Part shown: positions 40,867-49,267 of the stretch, piece after piece
Layout: every line of letters begins with the position of its first letter
Position numbering within the stretch: the first letter of the stretch is position 1
Source: Rubrobacter taiwanensis
GTDB taxonomy: Bacteria > Actinomycetota > Rubrobacteria > Rubrobacterales > Rubrobacteraceae
Length of the DNA: 64,000 nucleotides
NCBI RefSeq assembly: GCF_004337705.1
Contig: NZ_SKBU01000031.1
Coordinates: 1-64,000 of the forward strand
Direction of reading: 5' to 3'
Position numbers and translations under genes: made by a program
Notes under the pieces: model-generated
What the model saw: the letters and a program-made list of their open reading frames with translations, nothing else
Databases searched by the model: none
What the model was told of the DNA's origin: nothing

Positions 40867-41514
40867 ATGAGGGTGCTCGTAGCGGGAGCGGCGGGGAACA
40901 CGGGTAAGCGGATCGTCCGGAGGCTGCTGGAGCGCGGCCACGAGGTACGGGCCCTGGCGCGCAAGGCAGAGCAGCTCCCGGAGCTGGAGGACCTGGGGGC
41001 CGAGGGGTGCCGCGTGGACCTGGAGCGGGACGAGGACGCCAGGATCGCCGGAGCCGTGCGGGGCTGTGAGGCGACCATCTTCGCCGCCGGAGCCGGGCCG
41101 GGGAGCGGTCCCGCCCGCAAGGAGACGATGGACTACGGCGGAGCGGTCAAGCTCATGCAGGCCGCCGGAGCCGAAGGCGCCGGGCGCTACGTGCTGCTGA
41201 GCTCGATGGGGGTCGTGGACCCCGGTGGCGCGGTCGAGGAGATGCAGCCGTACCTGATCGCCAAGGCCAAAGCCGACGTGCAGCTGCAGGCCAGCGGTCT
41301 CTCCTACACCATCGTCCGGCCCGGACGGCTCACCGACGGTGCGGGGACCGGCAGGATCTCCGCAGCACCGGAGCTGGCGCGGCGGGGTGAGATCTCCCGC
41401 GAGGACGTGGCCGAAACCCTCGTCGAGTGCCTGGAGGTGGAGAACACCCGCCGCCGGACGTTCGAGATCCTGGCCGGCAGCACCCCGATCCGGGAAGCCC
41501 TGGAGGGCGTCTAG
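40867..41514 (+). CDS. NAD(P)-binding SDR-family protein (NmrA/YhfK-like)
   Basis: 215 residues from ATG 40867 (GAAGGGAGATTGC). Atypical short-chain dehydrogenase of the NAD(P)-binding group: the dinucleotide motif VLVAGAAGNTGKRIVRRLLERG spans residues 3-24, YVLLSSMGVVDP near 112 and SYTIVRPGRLTD near 149. The usual YxxxK catalytic pair is represented by YLIAKAKADV near 131-140, so catalysis is possible. Relatives include YhfK and NmrA-like redox-sensing or epimerase-like proteins; no specific substrate is indicated. It is followed after 10 bases by the acylase gene. Confidence 0.8.
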   Translation: MRVLVAGAAGNTGKRIVRRLLERGHEVRALARKAEQLPELEDLGAEGCRVDLERDEDARIAGAVRGCEATIFAAGAGPGSGPARKETMDYGGAVKLMQAAGAEGAGRYVLLSSMGVVDPGGAVEEMQPYLIAKAKADVQLQASGLSYTIVRPGRLTDGAGTGRISAAPELARRGEISREDVAETLVECLEVENTRRRTFEILAGSTPIREALEGV

Positions 41515-41524
41515 CAATAGCGGG

Positions 41525-43834
41525 ATGCGAGTTCTGCGCTGGACGGGTCTGGCCCTGCTCGCGCTCCTGCTGCTGGGCTCCCTGGCGGCTTGCGGCGGCT
41601 ACCTCTACCTGCGGGGAGCCACCCTGCCGCAGCACGAAGGCGAGTTGCGGCTTCCCGGGCTGGAGAGTGCGGTCGAGGTAGAACGGGAGCCATCCGGGGT
41701 GGCGCACATCCGGGCAGCGAGCGAGCGCGACCTCTTCTTCGCCCTCGGCGCGGTCCACGCCCAGGACCGGCTCTGGCAGATGGAGTTCCAGCGCCGGGCG
41801 GGGGCGGGCCGGCTCTCCGAGGTGCTGGGCGAGGCTACGGTGGAAGAAGACCGGTTCTTGCGCACCTGGGGCTTCTACCGGGCCGCCGAAAGCGCCTACG
41901 AGAGCCTGGGCCCGGACGGGAAGCTGGCGGTGGACTCCTACGTGGCGGGGGTGAACGCCTACCTGGACTCGGACCCGCCGCTGCCGGTGGAGTTCACCCT
42001 GCTCGGCTACGAGCCCGAGCCGTGGCGGCCGGCGGACGTGCTGGTCTGGGCCAAGATGATGAGCTTCGACCTCTCGACCAACTGGGACTCCGAGCTGCAA
42101 CGCTACCGGCTGCTGGCCGAAGGCTTAAGCGAGGAGCGCATCGCGGAGCTGATCCCACCCTACCCCGAGGACGCGACGACCGTCCTTGGAGACGAGGAGC
42201 TTCAGGAGGTAGCGGCATCAGACGGGGAGCTGGCCGGGGCGCTGCTCGCCGCCGGGGACTCCTTCCCCTCCGGGATCGAGGCCTCCAACAACTGGGTCGT
42301 CTCCGGCGGGCGCACCGCGAGCGGGGAGCCGCTGCTCGCAAACGACCCGCACCTGGGGCTCGGCGCGCCCTCGCTCTGGTACCTGGCACACCTGGAGTCC
42401 CCGACGCTGGAGGCCGTCGGGGCGACGCTACCGGGCCTGCCGGCGGTAGTGATCGGGCACAACCGGGAGATAGCCTGGGGCGTTACCAACGTCGGAGCGG
42501 ACGTGCAGGACCTCTACGTTCTGGAGGAGAGGGGGGAGGGCTATCGTCACGACGGTGAGGTGCGGCCGTACGGGGTGCGCGAGGAGGTCATCGAGGTCGC
42601 CGGCGGCGAGCCCGTGAGGCTGGAGGTGCGCGAGACGGTGTACGGGCCCGTGATCTCAGATATTGAGGAGGACGTTCCGGGGGCGCGGCCGCTGGCGCTG
42701 CGCTGGACGAGCCTGGAGCCCGAGGACCGCACGCTGGAAGCCTTCCTCGGCATCAACCGGGCACAGAACTGGGAGGAGTTCAACCGGGCGCTGGAGAACT
42801 ACGTGGCCCCGAGCCAGAACTTCGTCTACGCCGACCGGGCGGGGAACATCGGGTACGTGGCCTCCGGGCTGCTCCCTATCCGGGCCGAAGGGCACACCGG
42901 GCTCGTCCCGGTCCCGGGCACCGGCGAGTTCGACTGGGAGGGGTACATCCCGGAGGACGAGCGGCCCCGCGCCTTCAACCCCGAGGCGGGCTACATAGTC
43001 ACCGCCAACAACAAGGTCACGCCGGAGGGCTACCCCTACGACATCTCCTTCGAGTGGGCCGAGCCGTACCGCGCCGACCGGATAACGGAGATGATCGAGG
43101 CCCGCGACGGGCTGACCGTCGAGGACATGGTGGAGATCCAGCAGGACCAGACCTCCCTCCTCTTCCGGGACTTCCGGCCCGTCCTGGAGCGCCTCGAACC
43201 GGGCTCGGAGGAGGCCGCCCGCTGGCGCGAGGAGCTCCTGGCGTGGGACGGGGTCGCCGCGCCGGACTCGCGGGAGGCGGCTGCGTTCGCCGCCTTCTAC
43301 GCCGAGCTGGCCCGCCTCCCCGCCGCGGAGGTGGGTGAGGAGTACTGGGACGAACCGCGCTACCTGCTGAACGCCCTAGAGGAGGGCGACCCGAACTGCG
43401 AACCTGCGACGGCTGCGGGCTGCCTCCGGTTCGCCTCCAGGGCTCTGGACCGCGCTCTGGAGCGTTTCGGGGGAGATGTGCCGGAGTGGGGCGAGGTACA
43501 CCGGGCGACCTTCCCGCACTCAGTTCTCACGAACACGCCGCTGGCCCGGCTCTCCGACCGGGAGGCCGCCTTCGGCGGAGACCGTTCCACCCCCAACGTC
43601 GGGCCCTACGACTTCGAGGACTTCTCGATGGGCAACGGCCCCGGCTACCGGCAGGTGGTGGACCTCGCCGACCTGGACGCCTCGCTCTACATCCACGCGC
43701 CGGGACAGTCCGGGAACCTGCTCTCCGGCAACTACGCCGACCTGCTGGAGATGTGGCGATCGGGAGAGTACCTGCCGATGCGGCGCTCCGGCTACGAGGT
43801 AGACTCAGAGCTCGTACTGGTGCCCGGTGGGTAG
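41525..43834 (+). CDS. Penicillin acylase family Ntn-hydrolase
   Basis: 769 residues from ATG 41525. N-terminus MRVLRWTGLALLALLLLGSLAACGG gives a signal peptide with a lipobox (LAAC), so it may be a lipoprotein outside the membrane. The precursor layout is that of penicillin/AHL acylases: alpha chain (VEREPSGVAHIRA near 51, VHAQDRLWQMEFQRR near 76), spacer, then the autocatalytic nucleophile S254 in EASNNWVVSGG, with LLANDPHLGL and IGHNREIAWGVTNVGADVQD behind it. Cleavage before S254 would give the mature beta chain. Likely substrates are N-acyl amines such as acyl-homoserine lactones, phenylacetylated amines or acyl peptides; penicillin itself is only one option. Confidence 0.88.
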   Translation: MRVLRWTGLALLALLLLGSLAACGGYLYLRGATLPQHEGELRLPGLESAVEVEREPSGVAHIRAASERDLFFALGAVHAQDRLWQMEFQRRAGAGRLSEVLGEATVEEDRFLRTWGFYRAAESAYESLGPDGKLAVDSYVAGVNAYLDSDPPLPVEFTLLGYEPEPWRPADVLVWAKMMSFDLSTNWDSELQRYRLLAEGLSEERIAELIPPYPEDATTVLGDEELQEVAASDGELAGALLAAGDSFPSGIEASNNWVVSGGRTASGEPLLANDPHLGLGAPSLWYLAHLESPTLEAVGATLPGLPAVVIGHNREIAWGVTNVGADVQDLYVLEERGEGYRHDGEVRPYGVREEVIEVAGGEPVRLEVRETVYGPVISDIEEDVPGARPLALRWTSLEPEDRTLEAFLGINRAQNWEEFNRALENYVAPSQNFVYADRAGNIGYVASGLLPIRAEGHTGLVPVPGTGEFDWEGYIPEDERPRAFNPEAGYIVTANNKVTPEGYPYDISFEWAEPYRADRITEMIEARDGLTVEDMVEIQQDQTSLLFRDFRPVLERLEPGSEEAARWREELLAWDGVAAPDSREAAAFAAFYAELARLPAAEVGEEYWDEPRYLLNALEEGDPNCEPATAAGCLRFASRALDRALERFGGDVPEWGEVHRATFPHSVLTNTPLARLSDREAAFGGDRSTPNVGPYDFEDFSMGNGPGYRQVVDLADLDASLYIHAPGQSGNLLSGNYADLLEMWRSGEYLPMRRSGYEVDSELVLVPGG

Positions 43835-43844
43835 GGGAGGGCCG

Positions 43845-44588
43845 GTGGAGACGACCCGCCTGGAGCTGGAGCTGCCGCGGCTGGCGCCGGAGTTCGACGG
43901 CTACCGGGTGGTCCAGATCAGCGACCTCCACGCTCGCGGCCGGACGGTCCCGGAGCGCCTCGCGGGCCTGCTGCGGCCGGTGAACGAGCAGCGTCCGGAT
44001 CTCATCGCCATCACCGGAGACCTCGCCGACCGGCACGCGAACTTCGACCGGGTAGCACCCGGTCTCGTCCGCGCCCTGCGCTCGCTGCGGGCGCGCGACG
44101 GCGTCTTCGCCGTACTGGGCAACCACGACCACCGGATCGGCTCCCATAGAGTCCGGCGGGTGCTCCGCGCGAGCGGCATCATAGAGCTGCCTAATACCCA
44201 CCACACCCTGCGGAGAGAGGGCGCAGCGCTGCACCTCGCCGGAGTAGACGACCACATGGAGTTCTACGACCGCCTGGACGTGGTCCTGGAGCGCCTGCCC
44301 GACTCCGGCTCCGCCATCCTGCTCGCCCACGAACCGGACTTCGCGGACATCAGCGCCCCCGCCGGACGCTTCGACCTCCAGCTCTCCGGCCACTCGCACG
44401 GCGGCCAGATCCGGCTCCCAACCCCCCTCATCCTGCCGCCCTACGGCGAGAAATACCCCGCCGGCCTCTACCAAGTGAAGGGAATGCTCCTTTACACCAA
44501 CCGCGGCCTCGGCGCGGTAAGACCCCGCATCCGGCTCAACTGCCCACCCGAGATCACTGCCCTCACCCTCCACTCCCCCGCCCGATGA
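43845..44588 (+). CDS. Calcineurin-like metallophosphoesterase (YaeI type)
   Basis: 247 residues from GTG 43845 (GGGGAGG five bases upstream); an in-frame GTG at 43827 would overlap the acylase gene. Motifs of the two-metal phosphoesterase fold occur in order: QISDLHARG, IAITGDLADRHANF, VLGNHDHRIGSH, LLAHEPDF and LSGHSHGGQIRLP, with PPYGEKYPAGLY as in YaeI/YkuE proteins that act on lipid phosphodiesters or UDP-sugars. No membrane anchor is seen, unlike YaeI. Same strand as the acylase and possibly co-transcribed. Substrate unknown. Confidence 0.85.
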   Translation: METTRLELELPRLAPEFDGYRVVQISDLHARGRTVPERLAGLLRPVNEQRPDLIAITGDLADRHANFDRVAPGLVRALRSLRARDGVFAVLGNHDHRIGSHRVRRVLRASGIIELPNTHHTLRREGAALHLAGVDDHMEFYDRLDVVLERLPDSGSAILLAHEPDFADISAPAGRFDLQLSGHSHGGQIRLPTPLILPPYGEKYPAGLYQVKGMLLYTNRGLGAVRPRIRLNCPPEITALTLHSPAR

Positions 44589-44610
44589 GAGAACTCATGT
44601 TGCGTTCTCT
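44588..44610. promoter_or_regulatory. Inverted repeat over the -35 of the PTS operon
   Basis: AGAGAAC (44588-44594) and GTTCTCT (44604-44610) are perfect 7-base inverted arms with a 9-base spacer. The right arm overlaps the -35 hexamer, where a bound repressor would block polymerase. No regulator gene is adjacent to identify the binder. Confidence 0.5.
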
Positions 44611-44627
44611 GGTATAGACAATATAAT
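44600..44627 (+). promoter_or_regulatory. Promoter of the PTS operon
   Basis: TTGCGT (44600-44605), 16-base spacer, perfect TATAAT (44622-44627), 33 bases before the EIIC start. The sequence is clearly AT-richer than its surroundings. Confidence 0.7.
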
Positions 44628-44659
44628 GAGTAAGACAGGCGTATCGGGTACGGAGAGGA

Positions 44660-46138
44660 GTGTGGCCGGAGGTGGAGGTTTTCGCGGACGTACTGCGGTT
44701 CATCGCGACCAACATCTTCAACGAGGTTGCGATTCTGATCGGGATCATCACGCTCATCGGGCTGCTTCTGCAGCGCAAGCCGGTAGAGGATGTTGTAGCC
44801 GGGGCTCTGCGGGCGACGATCGGGGTCATCATTCTGTTCATTGGGGTGGATGTCTTCGTGCAGGGGCTGGTCGCCTTCCAGACGATAGTGGCCAGCGCGG
44901 TCGGGCTGGAGCCGCCGGAGGCCACGAACACGCTCGGGGACTTTCTCGGCACGCATGGGGGTACGGTAGCGCTCATCATCACGGTGGGGTTCTTCCTGCA
45001 CCTTCTGGCGGTGCGGCTGTTGGACACCCGGTACGTGTATCTGACCGGGCATCTGATGTTCTGGATCTCGGTCATCACCACGGCGGCGCTCGTACAGGTC
45101 TTCGGGGATGTAGATCAGCTCACGCTGGTTCTGGTGGGATCTGTCGTGGTGGCCGCCTACTGGACCATCCAGCCGCTCTACATTGCGCCGCTCATGCGCC
45201 GGGTTACGGGCGGTGACGAGTGGGGCTACGGGCACACCAGCTCGGCGGCTTGCTGGATGGCGGGTAAGATCGGGCCGCTCGTGGGCTCCAGAGAGCGGCA
45301 CGACACCGAGCGGCTCAGGCTCCCCAAGCAACTCTCCTTCTTCAAGGACGTGAACGTCTCGACGGCGTTGGTGATCGGGGTGATCCTGATCGGGGCCATG
45401 ATCTTCGCCGACCGGGGCGTGATCGCGGAGCAGGCCGCCGCCTACGACGAGGAGATCAACCCTTGGGTCTGGGGGATCATCGCGGCGCTGCGGTTTGCTG
45501 CGGGAATCGCGATCCTGCTCTTCGGCGTCAGGATGTTCCTGGCGGAGATCGTGCCGGCCTTCAAGGGCGTGAGCGAGAAGCTCATCCCCGGTTCCCGGCC
45601 CGCGCTGGACGCTCCCACCGTCTTCCCGTTCGCTCCTACCGCCGTGATGATCGGGTTCGTGGCCGGGACGGCGGTCTTTCTGGCGTTCATGGGGCTCTTC
45701 GCCGCCCTCGGGCTCTTCGTGCTCGTGCCGCCCATGATCATGCTCTTCTTCCCCGGGGCGGCCGCGGCCGTCTTCGGCAACGCCTTCGGCGGCTGGCGCG
45801 GGGCGGTTATAGGGGGGGTGATCAACGGCACCTTCCTGGCCGTTGGGCAGGCCGTCACCTGGGGGATGCTCTCCGACACGGCTCCCGAGCTGGCGACGCT
45901 CGCCGATCCCGACTGGTATATCTTGATCTGGGCCATCATGCTCATAGCTGCGCCGCTCGGGGCGCTGGGGGAGGCCGCGATCTGGGGCGTCCCGGCGGTC
46001 GTGCTGGCGATCTTCGCCGGGTGGTTATACTTCATCAAGCGGCGCCATCCGGAGCCCGAGGCCGAGATTCGGGGCGAGGCTCCGTTCGAGCGGCCGGACA
46101 CGACCGGAGAAAGCGAGGAAGACGATGGCAGGAAGTGA
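44660..46138 (+). CDS. ulaA: PTS EIIC component, ascorbate/UlaA-SgaT family
   Basis: 492 residues with a GTG start at 44660 (a GTG at 44672 also has a site; the exact start is uncertain). About ten to twelve hydrophobic helices, starting with IFNEVAILIGIITLIGLLLQRKP. Family-typical segments include AALRATIGVIILFIGVD-like LRATIGVIILFIGVDVFVQG near 50, GHTSSAACWMAGKIG near 193 and LFFPGAAAAVFGNAFGGWRG near 360. It is the sugar channel of an L-ascorbate-type PTS; SgaT proteins also carry other sugars, and no ascorbate catabolic genes are here. Overlaps the EIIB gene by 14 bases. The last 35 residues are hydrophilic and acidic. Confidence 0.85.
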   Translation: MWPEVEVFADVLRFIATNIFNEVAILIGIITLIGLLLQRKPVEDVVAGALRATIGVIILFIGVDVFVQGLVAFQTIVASAVGLEPPEATNTLGDFLGTHGGTVALIITVGFFLHLLAVRLLDTRYVYLTGHLMFWISVITTAALVQVFGDVDQLTLVLVGSVVVAAYWTIQPLYIAPLMRRVTGGDEWGYGHTSSAACWMAGKIGPLVGSRERHDTERLRLPKQLSFFKDVNVSTALVIGVILIGAMIFADRGVIAEQAAAYDEEINPWVWGIIAALRFAAGIAILLFGVRMFLAEIVPAFKGVSEKLIPGSRPALDAPTVFPFAPTAVMIGFVAGTAVFLAFMGLFAALGLFVLVPPMIMLFFPGAAAAVFGNAFGGWRGAVIGGVINGTFLAVGQAVTWGMLSDTAPELATLADPDWYILIWAIMLIAAPLGALGEAAIWGVPAVVLAIFAGWLYFIKRRHPEPEAEIRGEAPFERPDTTGESEEDDGRK

Positions 46139-46424
46139 GCCACTCAGGGTATTGACCGTCTGCGGCGTCGGGATGGGGAGCAGCCTCATGCTACGCATGA
46201 CCGCCGAGTCCGCGCTGCAGGACCTCGGCGTGAGCGCGAAGGTGGAGGCCACCGATGCGTCCTCGGCCCGCAGCATGCAGGCGGACGTGATCATCGGCCA
46301 GGGCATGCACACCGAGATGTTCGAGGGAGCCGCCCCCGTGGTGCTGACCGTCTCCAACTTCATGGACAAGGAAGCGCTCAAGAGCCAGCTTGCTGCGGCC
46401 CTGAAGGAGCAGGGATGGCTGTGA
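46125..46424 (+). CDS. ulaB: PTS EIIB component (UlaB/lactose-ascorbate type)
   Basis: 99 residues, usual for a free-standing IIB. The phosphorylated cysteine is C13 in VLTVCGVGMGSSLML, the classic IIB P-loop. It takes phosphate from the IIA protein encoded next and passes it to sugar bound in EIIC. The gene overlaps EIIC by 14 bases and EIIA by 10, so expression is probably coupled. Confidence 0.92.
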   Translation: MAGSEPLRVLTVCGVGMGSSLMLRMTAESALQDLGVSAKVEATDASSARSMQADVIIGQGMHTEMFEGAAPVVLTVSNFMDKEALKSQLAAALKEQGWL

Positions 46425-46855
46425 CCGGAGCCCGCGTCCGGGTTGCGGCGGAGGACTGGCGGGCTGCCGTGCGCGCCGCCTGCGAGCCGCTGGTGGAGGG
46501 CGGCGCGGTCGAGCCCCGCTACCCGGAGCGCTGTGTGGAGGTGGTCGAGGAGAACGGCCCGTACATGGTGCTCGCTCCGGGGCTCGCCCTGGCCCACGCC
46601 CGACCCGAAGACGGCGTGCTGGAGGTCGGGCTCTCCGCCGCCACGCTCGCCGAGCCGGTCGAATTCGGCCACCCGGAGAACGACCCGGTGGATCTCGTCT
46701 TCGCTTTCGGATCGCCGGACAAGGAACAGCACGTGGGCCTGCTCGCCGCCCTGGCCGACCGGCTCACCGAGGGCCTGGACGACGAGCTGCGCGCCGCGGA
46801 GAGCGAGGAGCGGGCGGAAGAGCTGCTGGAGGAGGTCGCGCGTGGCGTCGAGTAA
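46415..46855 (+). CDS. ulaC: PTS EIIA component (mannitol/fructose-ascorbate type)
   Basis: 146 residues of the PTS_EIIA type-2 family. The phosphorylated histidine is H61 in LAPGLALAHARPEDGV, and DPVDLVFAFGSPDKEQHVGLLAALA near 89-113 is the conserved second half. It accepts phosphate from HPr. No ptsH or ptsI gene is in the window. Overlaps ulaB upstream by 10 and the SIS gene downstream by 14 bases. Confidence 0.92.
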   Translation: MAVTGARVRVAAEDWRAAVRAACEPLVEGGAVEPRYPERCVEVVEENGPYMVLAPGLALAHARPEDGVLEVGLSAATLAEPVEFGHPENDPVDLVFAFGSPDKEQHVGLLAALADRLTEGLDDELRAAESEERAEELLEEVARGVE

Positions 46856-47567
46856 CGGGTTCGGGGCCCGGATGCGCGGGCAACTGCAGGAGCTGGAAGG
46901 GCACAACGCCGCTGAGCTCGACGCCGCAGCGGATCTCGTGCACCGGGTTCTGGAGCGCGACGGGCTGGTGTATGCGGCGGGCTCCGGGCACTCGCTCGCG
47001 CTCGTACTGGAGACCTTCTACCGGGCCGGGGGACTGGCGTGCGTCTACCCGGTCTTCCACCCGGCGTTGCTCCCGCTCGCCGGCGGGCAGGCCAGCACGC
47101 TGCTGGAGCGCGCCGGGGGGCTGGCGGATACACTGCTCGCGCAGGCGTCGCCGGGTGAGGGCGACGCGGCCTTCATCTTCTCCAACTCCGGGGTCAACCC
47201 GTTCCCCGTGGAGCTGGCCAAGGGCTTCCGCCGCGCCGGGACGCCGGTCGTGGCGGTCGTCTCCGTCCCCCACATGCGGCAGGCTCCCGCGCGGGCGGGA
47301 GTCAGGCTCGGCGAGCTCGCCGACCACGTGATAGACACCCGGGTCCCCTACGGGGACGCTGCATACCCGGCCGGAGGGTCGGACACCGGCGCGCTCTCCT
47401 CGCTAGCTTCGGTCTACGCCTGGAACCTGTTGCTCGCCCGGCTCGCCGACCGCGCGAAGGAGTCCGGGATCGAACTGCCGCTCTGGACGAGCGCGAACGT
47501 GGAGGGCGGCGAGCGGCGCAACGCAGACCTCTTCGCCCGCTACCGCTCCCGCATCCCGGTGCTGTAA
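46842..47567 (+). CDS. SIS-domain phosphosugar-binding protein
   Basis: 241 residues from GTG 46842 (GGAGGTCGCGC upstream). SIS fold of the UPF0309/COG4821 kind: GLVYAAGSGHSLALVLETFYRAGG near 40-63, DAAFIFSNSGVNPFPVELAKGF near 110, VAVVSVPHMRQ near 139, and a C-terminal SLASVYAWNLLLARLADRA. Such proteins bind or isomerise phosphosugars or, with HTH domains, sense them; this one has no DNA-binding domain, so an isomerase or lyase acting on the PTS product is likely. That product would be a keto/aldose or amino-sugar phosphate rather than ascorbate-6-phosphate. Last gene of the PTS operon. Confidence 0.82.
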   Translation: MASSNGFGARMRGQLQELEGHNAAELDAAADLVHRVLERDGLVYAAGSGHSLALVLETFYRAGGLACVYPVFHPALLPLAGGQASTLLERAGGLADTLLAQASPGEGDAAFIFSNSGVNPFPVELAKGFRRAGTPVVAVVSVPHMRQAPARAGVRLGELADHVIDTRVPYGDAAYPAGGSDTGALSSLASVYAWNLLLARLADRAKESGIELPLWTSANVEGGERRNADLFARYRSRIPVL

Positions 47568-47668
47568 ACGCACGCTCTCTCAAGAGCATGCCGGCGGGTC
47601 CGGCTGCCGTTCGCTCGCACGTTAGAGGAGGCTCCGGATGAGCTTCCCGAAGAGCAGCGGGTTTGGTG

Positions 47669-49213
47669 CTACGCCTTCGTCTCCTCGCGGTTCGGGACCA
47701 GCTCGCGCTTGAGAATCTTGCCGGTCGCGGTCTTGGGCAGCTCGTCCATGAAGACGACCGAACGCGGGTACTTGTAGGCGGCTACCCTGTCTTTCACGAA
47801 GGAGATGATCTCCTCCTCGGTCGCGCTCTCTCCCGGCTTGAGCGCGACGACGGCCCGCACCTCCTCGCCGAGCTCTTCGTGCGGCACCCCGATCACGGCA
47901 CATTCGGCGACGGCCGGGTGCTGGTAGAGGACTTCCTCGACCTCGCGCGGGTAGATGTTGTAGCCGCCGCGCAGGATCATGTCCTTCACCCGGTCTACGA
48001 TGTACAGGAAGCCGTCCTCGTCCTGCGTGGCCACGTCTCCGGTGTGGAACCAGCCGTTTCTCATCGCCTCGGCGGTCGCCTCAGGCCGTTTGTAGTAGCC
48101 CTTCATCACGTTGTGGCCGCGGATGACCAGCTCGCCCCGCTCGCCGCGCGGGACTTCCCGGTCGTTACCGTCCACGACCCTCACCTCGGTGCCCCAGATC
48201 GGCAGCCCGATGGAGCCGGCCTTGCGGACCTCCGCCGACCGGTTGAAGCTGGCCACGGGCGAGGTCTCCGAGAGGCCGTAGCCCTCCAGGATCGTGACCC
48301 CGAACTTCTCCTCGAACGCCCGCAGCACCTCCACCGGCATCGCCGAGCCGCCGGAGATCCCGAGCCTGAGGCTGGAGGTGTCGAAGCTCTCCAGCTCGGG
48401 GTGGCGCATGAGGTACTGGTACATCGTCGGCACGCCCATGAAGATGGTCACCCGGGCGTCCTGGATGGTCTTGAGCGCCGCGTCAGGCTCGAAGCGGGGG
48501 ATGAGAGCTATCGTGCCGCCCTTGTAGAGCATGGTGTTCATAACGCACGTCTGGCCGAAGACGTGGAAGAGCGGCAGGGCCCCGATCACCACGTCGTCCT
48601 CGGTTACGTCCATCAGCCGGTCGGCCGAGTAGGAGGCGTTGTAGAACAGGTTGAAGTGCGTGAGCTCCGCGCCTTTCGGACGGCCCGTGGTGCCGCTGGT
48701 GTAGAGGATGACGGCCGTGTCGTCCGGCATGGGCTGGTACAGCTCGTACTCCGGCGGGTGCTCGGATAGCAGTGCGGCAAACCCGCGCATCCCGTCCCGA
48801 GCCCCGTTTCCGCCCGGAGCCTCGACTACTATGAGCTCCCGGCAGCCGGCCGCTTTCTCGAAGCCCTTGTGGGCCTCCTCCAGGAAGCCCTCCCATACTA
48901 CGAGCGCCCTGGCGTCGGAATCTTCGAGGTGGTAGGCGATCTCGTCCTCTTTGAGCAGCACGTTCAGCGGGACCACCACCGCGCCCCGGTTGAGGATGCC
49001 GTAGTAGGCCACGGCGAACTGCGGGACGTTGGGCACCATCATCGCCACCTTCTCGCCGGGCTCCACGCCCAGAGCCTCTAGAGCCCCGGCGAACTTCTTA
49101 GCCGCTCCGCGCAGCTCGGCGTAGGCCATCCTGTGCTCGCCCAGGAGCAGCGCCGGCTTGTCCGCGTGAGCCTTGGCGCTCTCCTCCAGCAGCACGGCGA
49201 GGTTCAGCGTCAT
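47669..49213 (-). CDS. fadD: Long-chain fatty acid-CoA ligase
   Basis: 514 residues from ATG 49213. Adenylate-forming enzyme: P-loop LYTSGTTGRPKGAELTH near 170, LEGYGLSETSPVASFNR near 305, hinge and substrate motif GWFHTGDVATQDEDG near 386, and the catalytic lysine in PKTATGKILKREL near 494. Activates fatty acids as acyl-AMP then acyl-CoA, feeding beta-oxidation genes around it. Chain-length preference cannot be deduced. Followed downstream by about 100 bases with no obvious feature; upstream 54 bases separate it from the next ligase gene on the same strand, with a weak GCCCG-CTATA-CGGGC hairpin at 49236-49250. Confidence 0.9.
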   Translation of the reverse strand: MTLNLAVLLEESAKAHADKPALLLGEHRMAYAELRGAAKKFAGALEALGVEPGEKVAMMVPNVPQFAVAYYGILNRGAVVVPLNVLLKEDEIAYHLEDSDARALVVWEGFLEEAHKGFEKAAGCRELIVVEAPGGNGARDGMRGFAALLSEHPPEYELYQPMPDDTAVILYTSGTTGRPKGAELTHFNLFYNASYSADRLMDVTEDDVVIGALPLFHVFGQTCVMNTMLYKGGTIALIPRFEPDAALKTIQDARVTIFMGVPTMYQYLMRHPELESFDTSSLRLGISGGSAMPVEVLRAFEEKFGVTILEGYGLSETSPVASFNRSAEVRKAGSIGLPIWGTEVRVVDGNDREVPRGERGELVIRGHNVMKGYYKRPEATAEAMRNGWFHTGDVATQDEDGFLYIVDRVKDMILRGGYNIYPREVEEVLYQHPAVAECAVIGVPHEELGEEVRAVVALKPGESATEEEIISFVKDRVAAYKYPRSVVFMDELPKTATGKILKRELVPNREETKA

Positions 49214-49267
49214 GCCCTTCTCCTTCCCCTTCGGAGCCCGCTATACGGGCCTAATGTACCATGTATG

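Noticed and set aside
44660-46855. Calling the PTS a true ascorbate system
   Set aside because: The EII family fits, but no ascorbate catabolic gene is present and a SIS protein is, so substrate is left open.
47591-47605. GCCGG-CGGGT-CCGGC hairpin after the PTS operon
   Set aside because: A 5-base stem in GC-rich sequence is expected by chance and no T-run follows; not enough to call a terminator.
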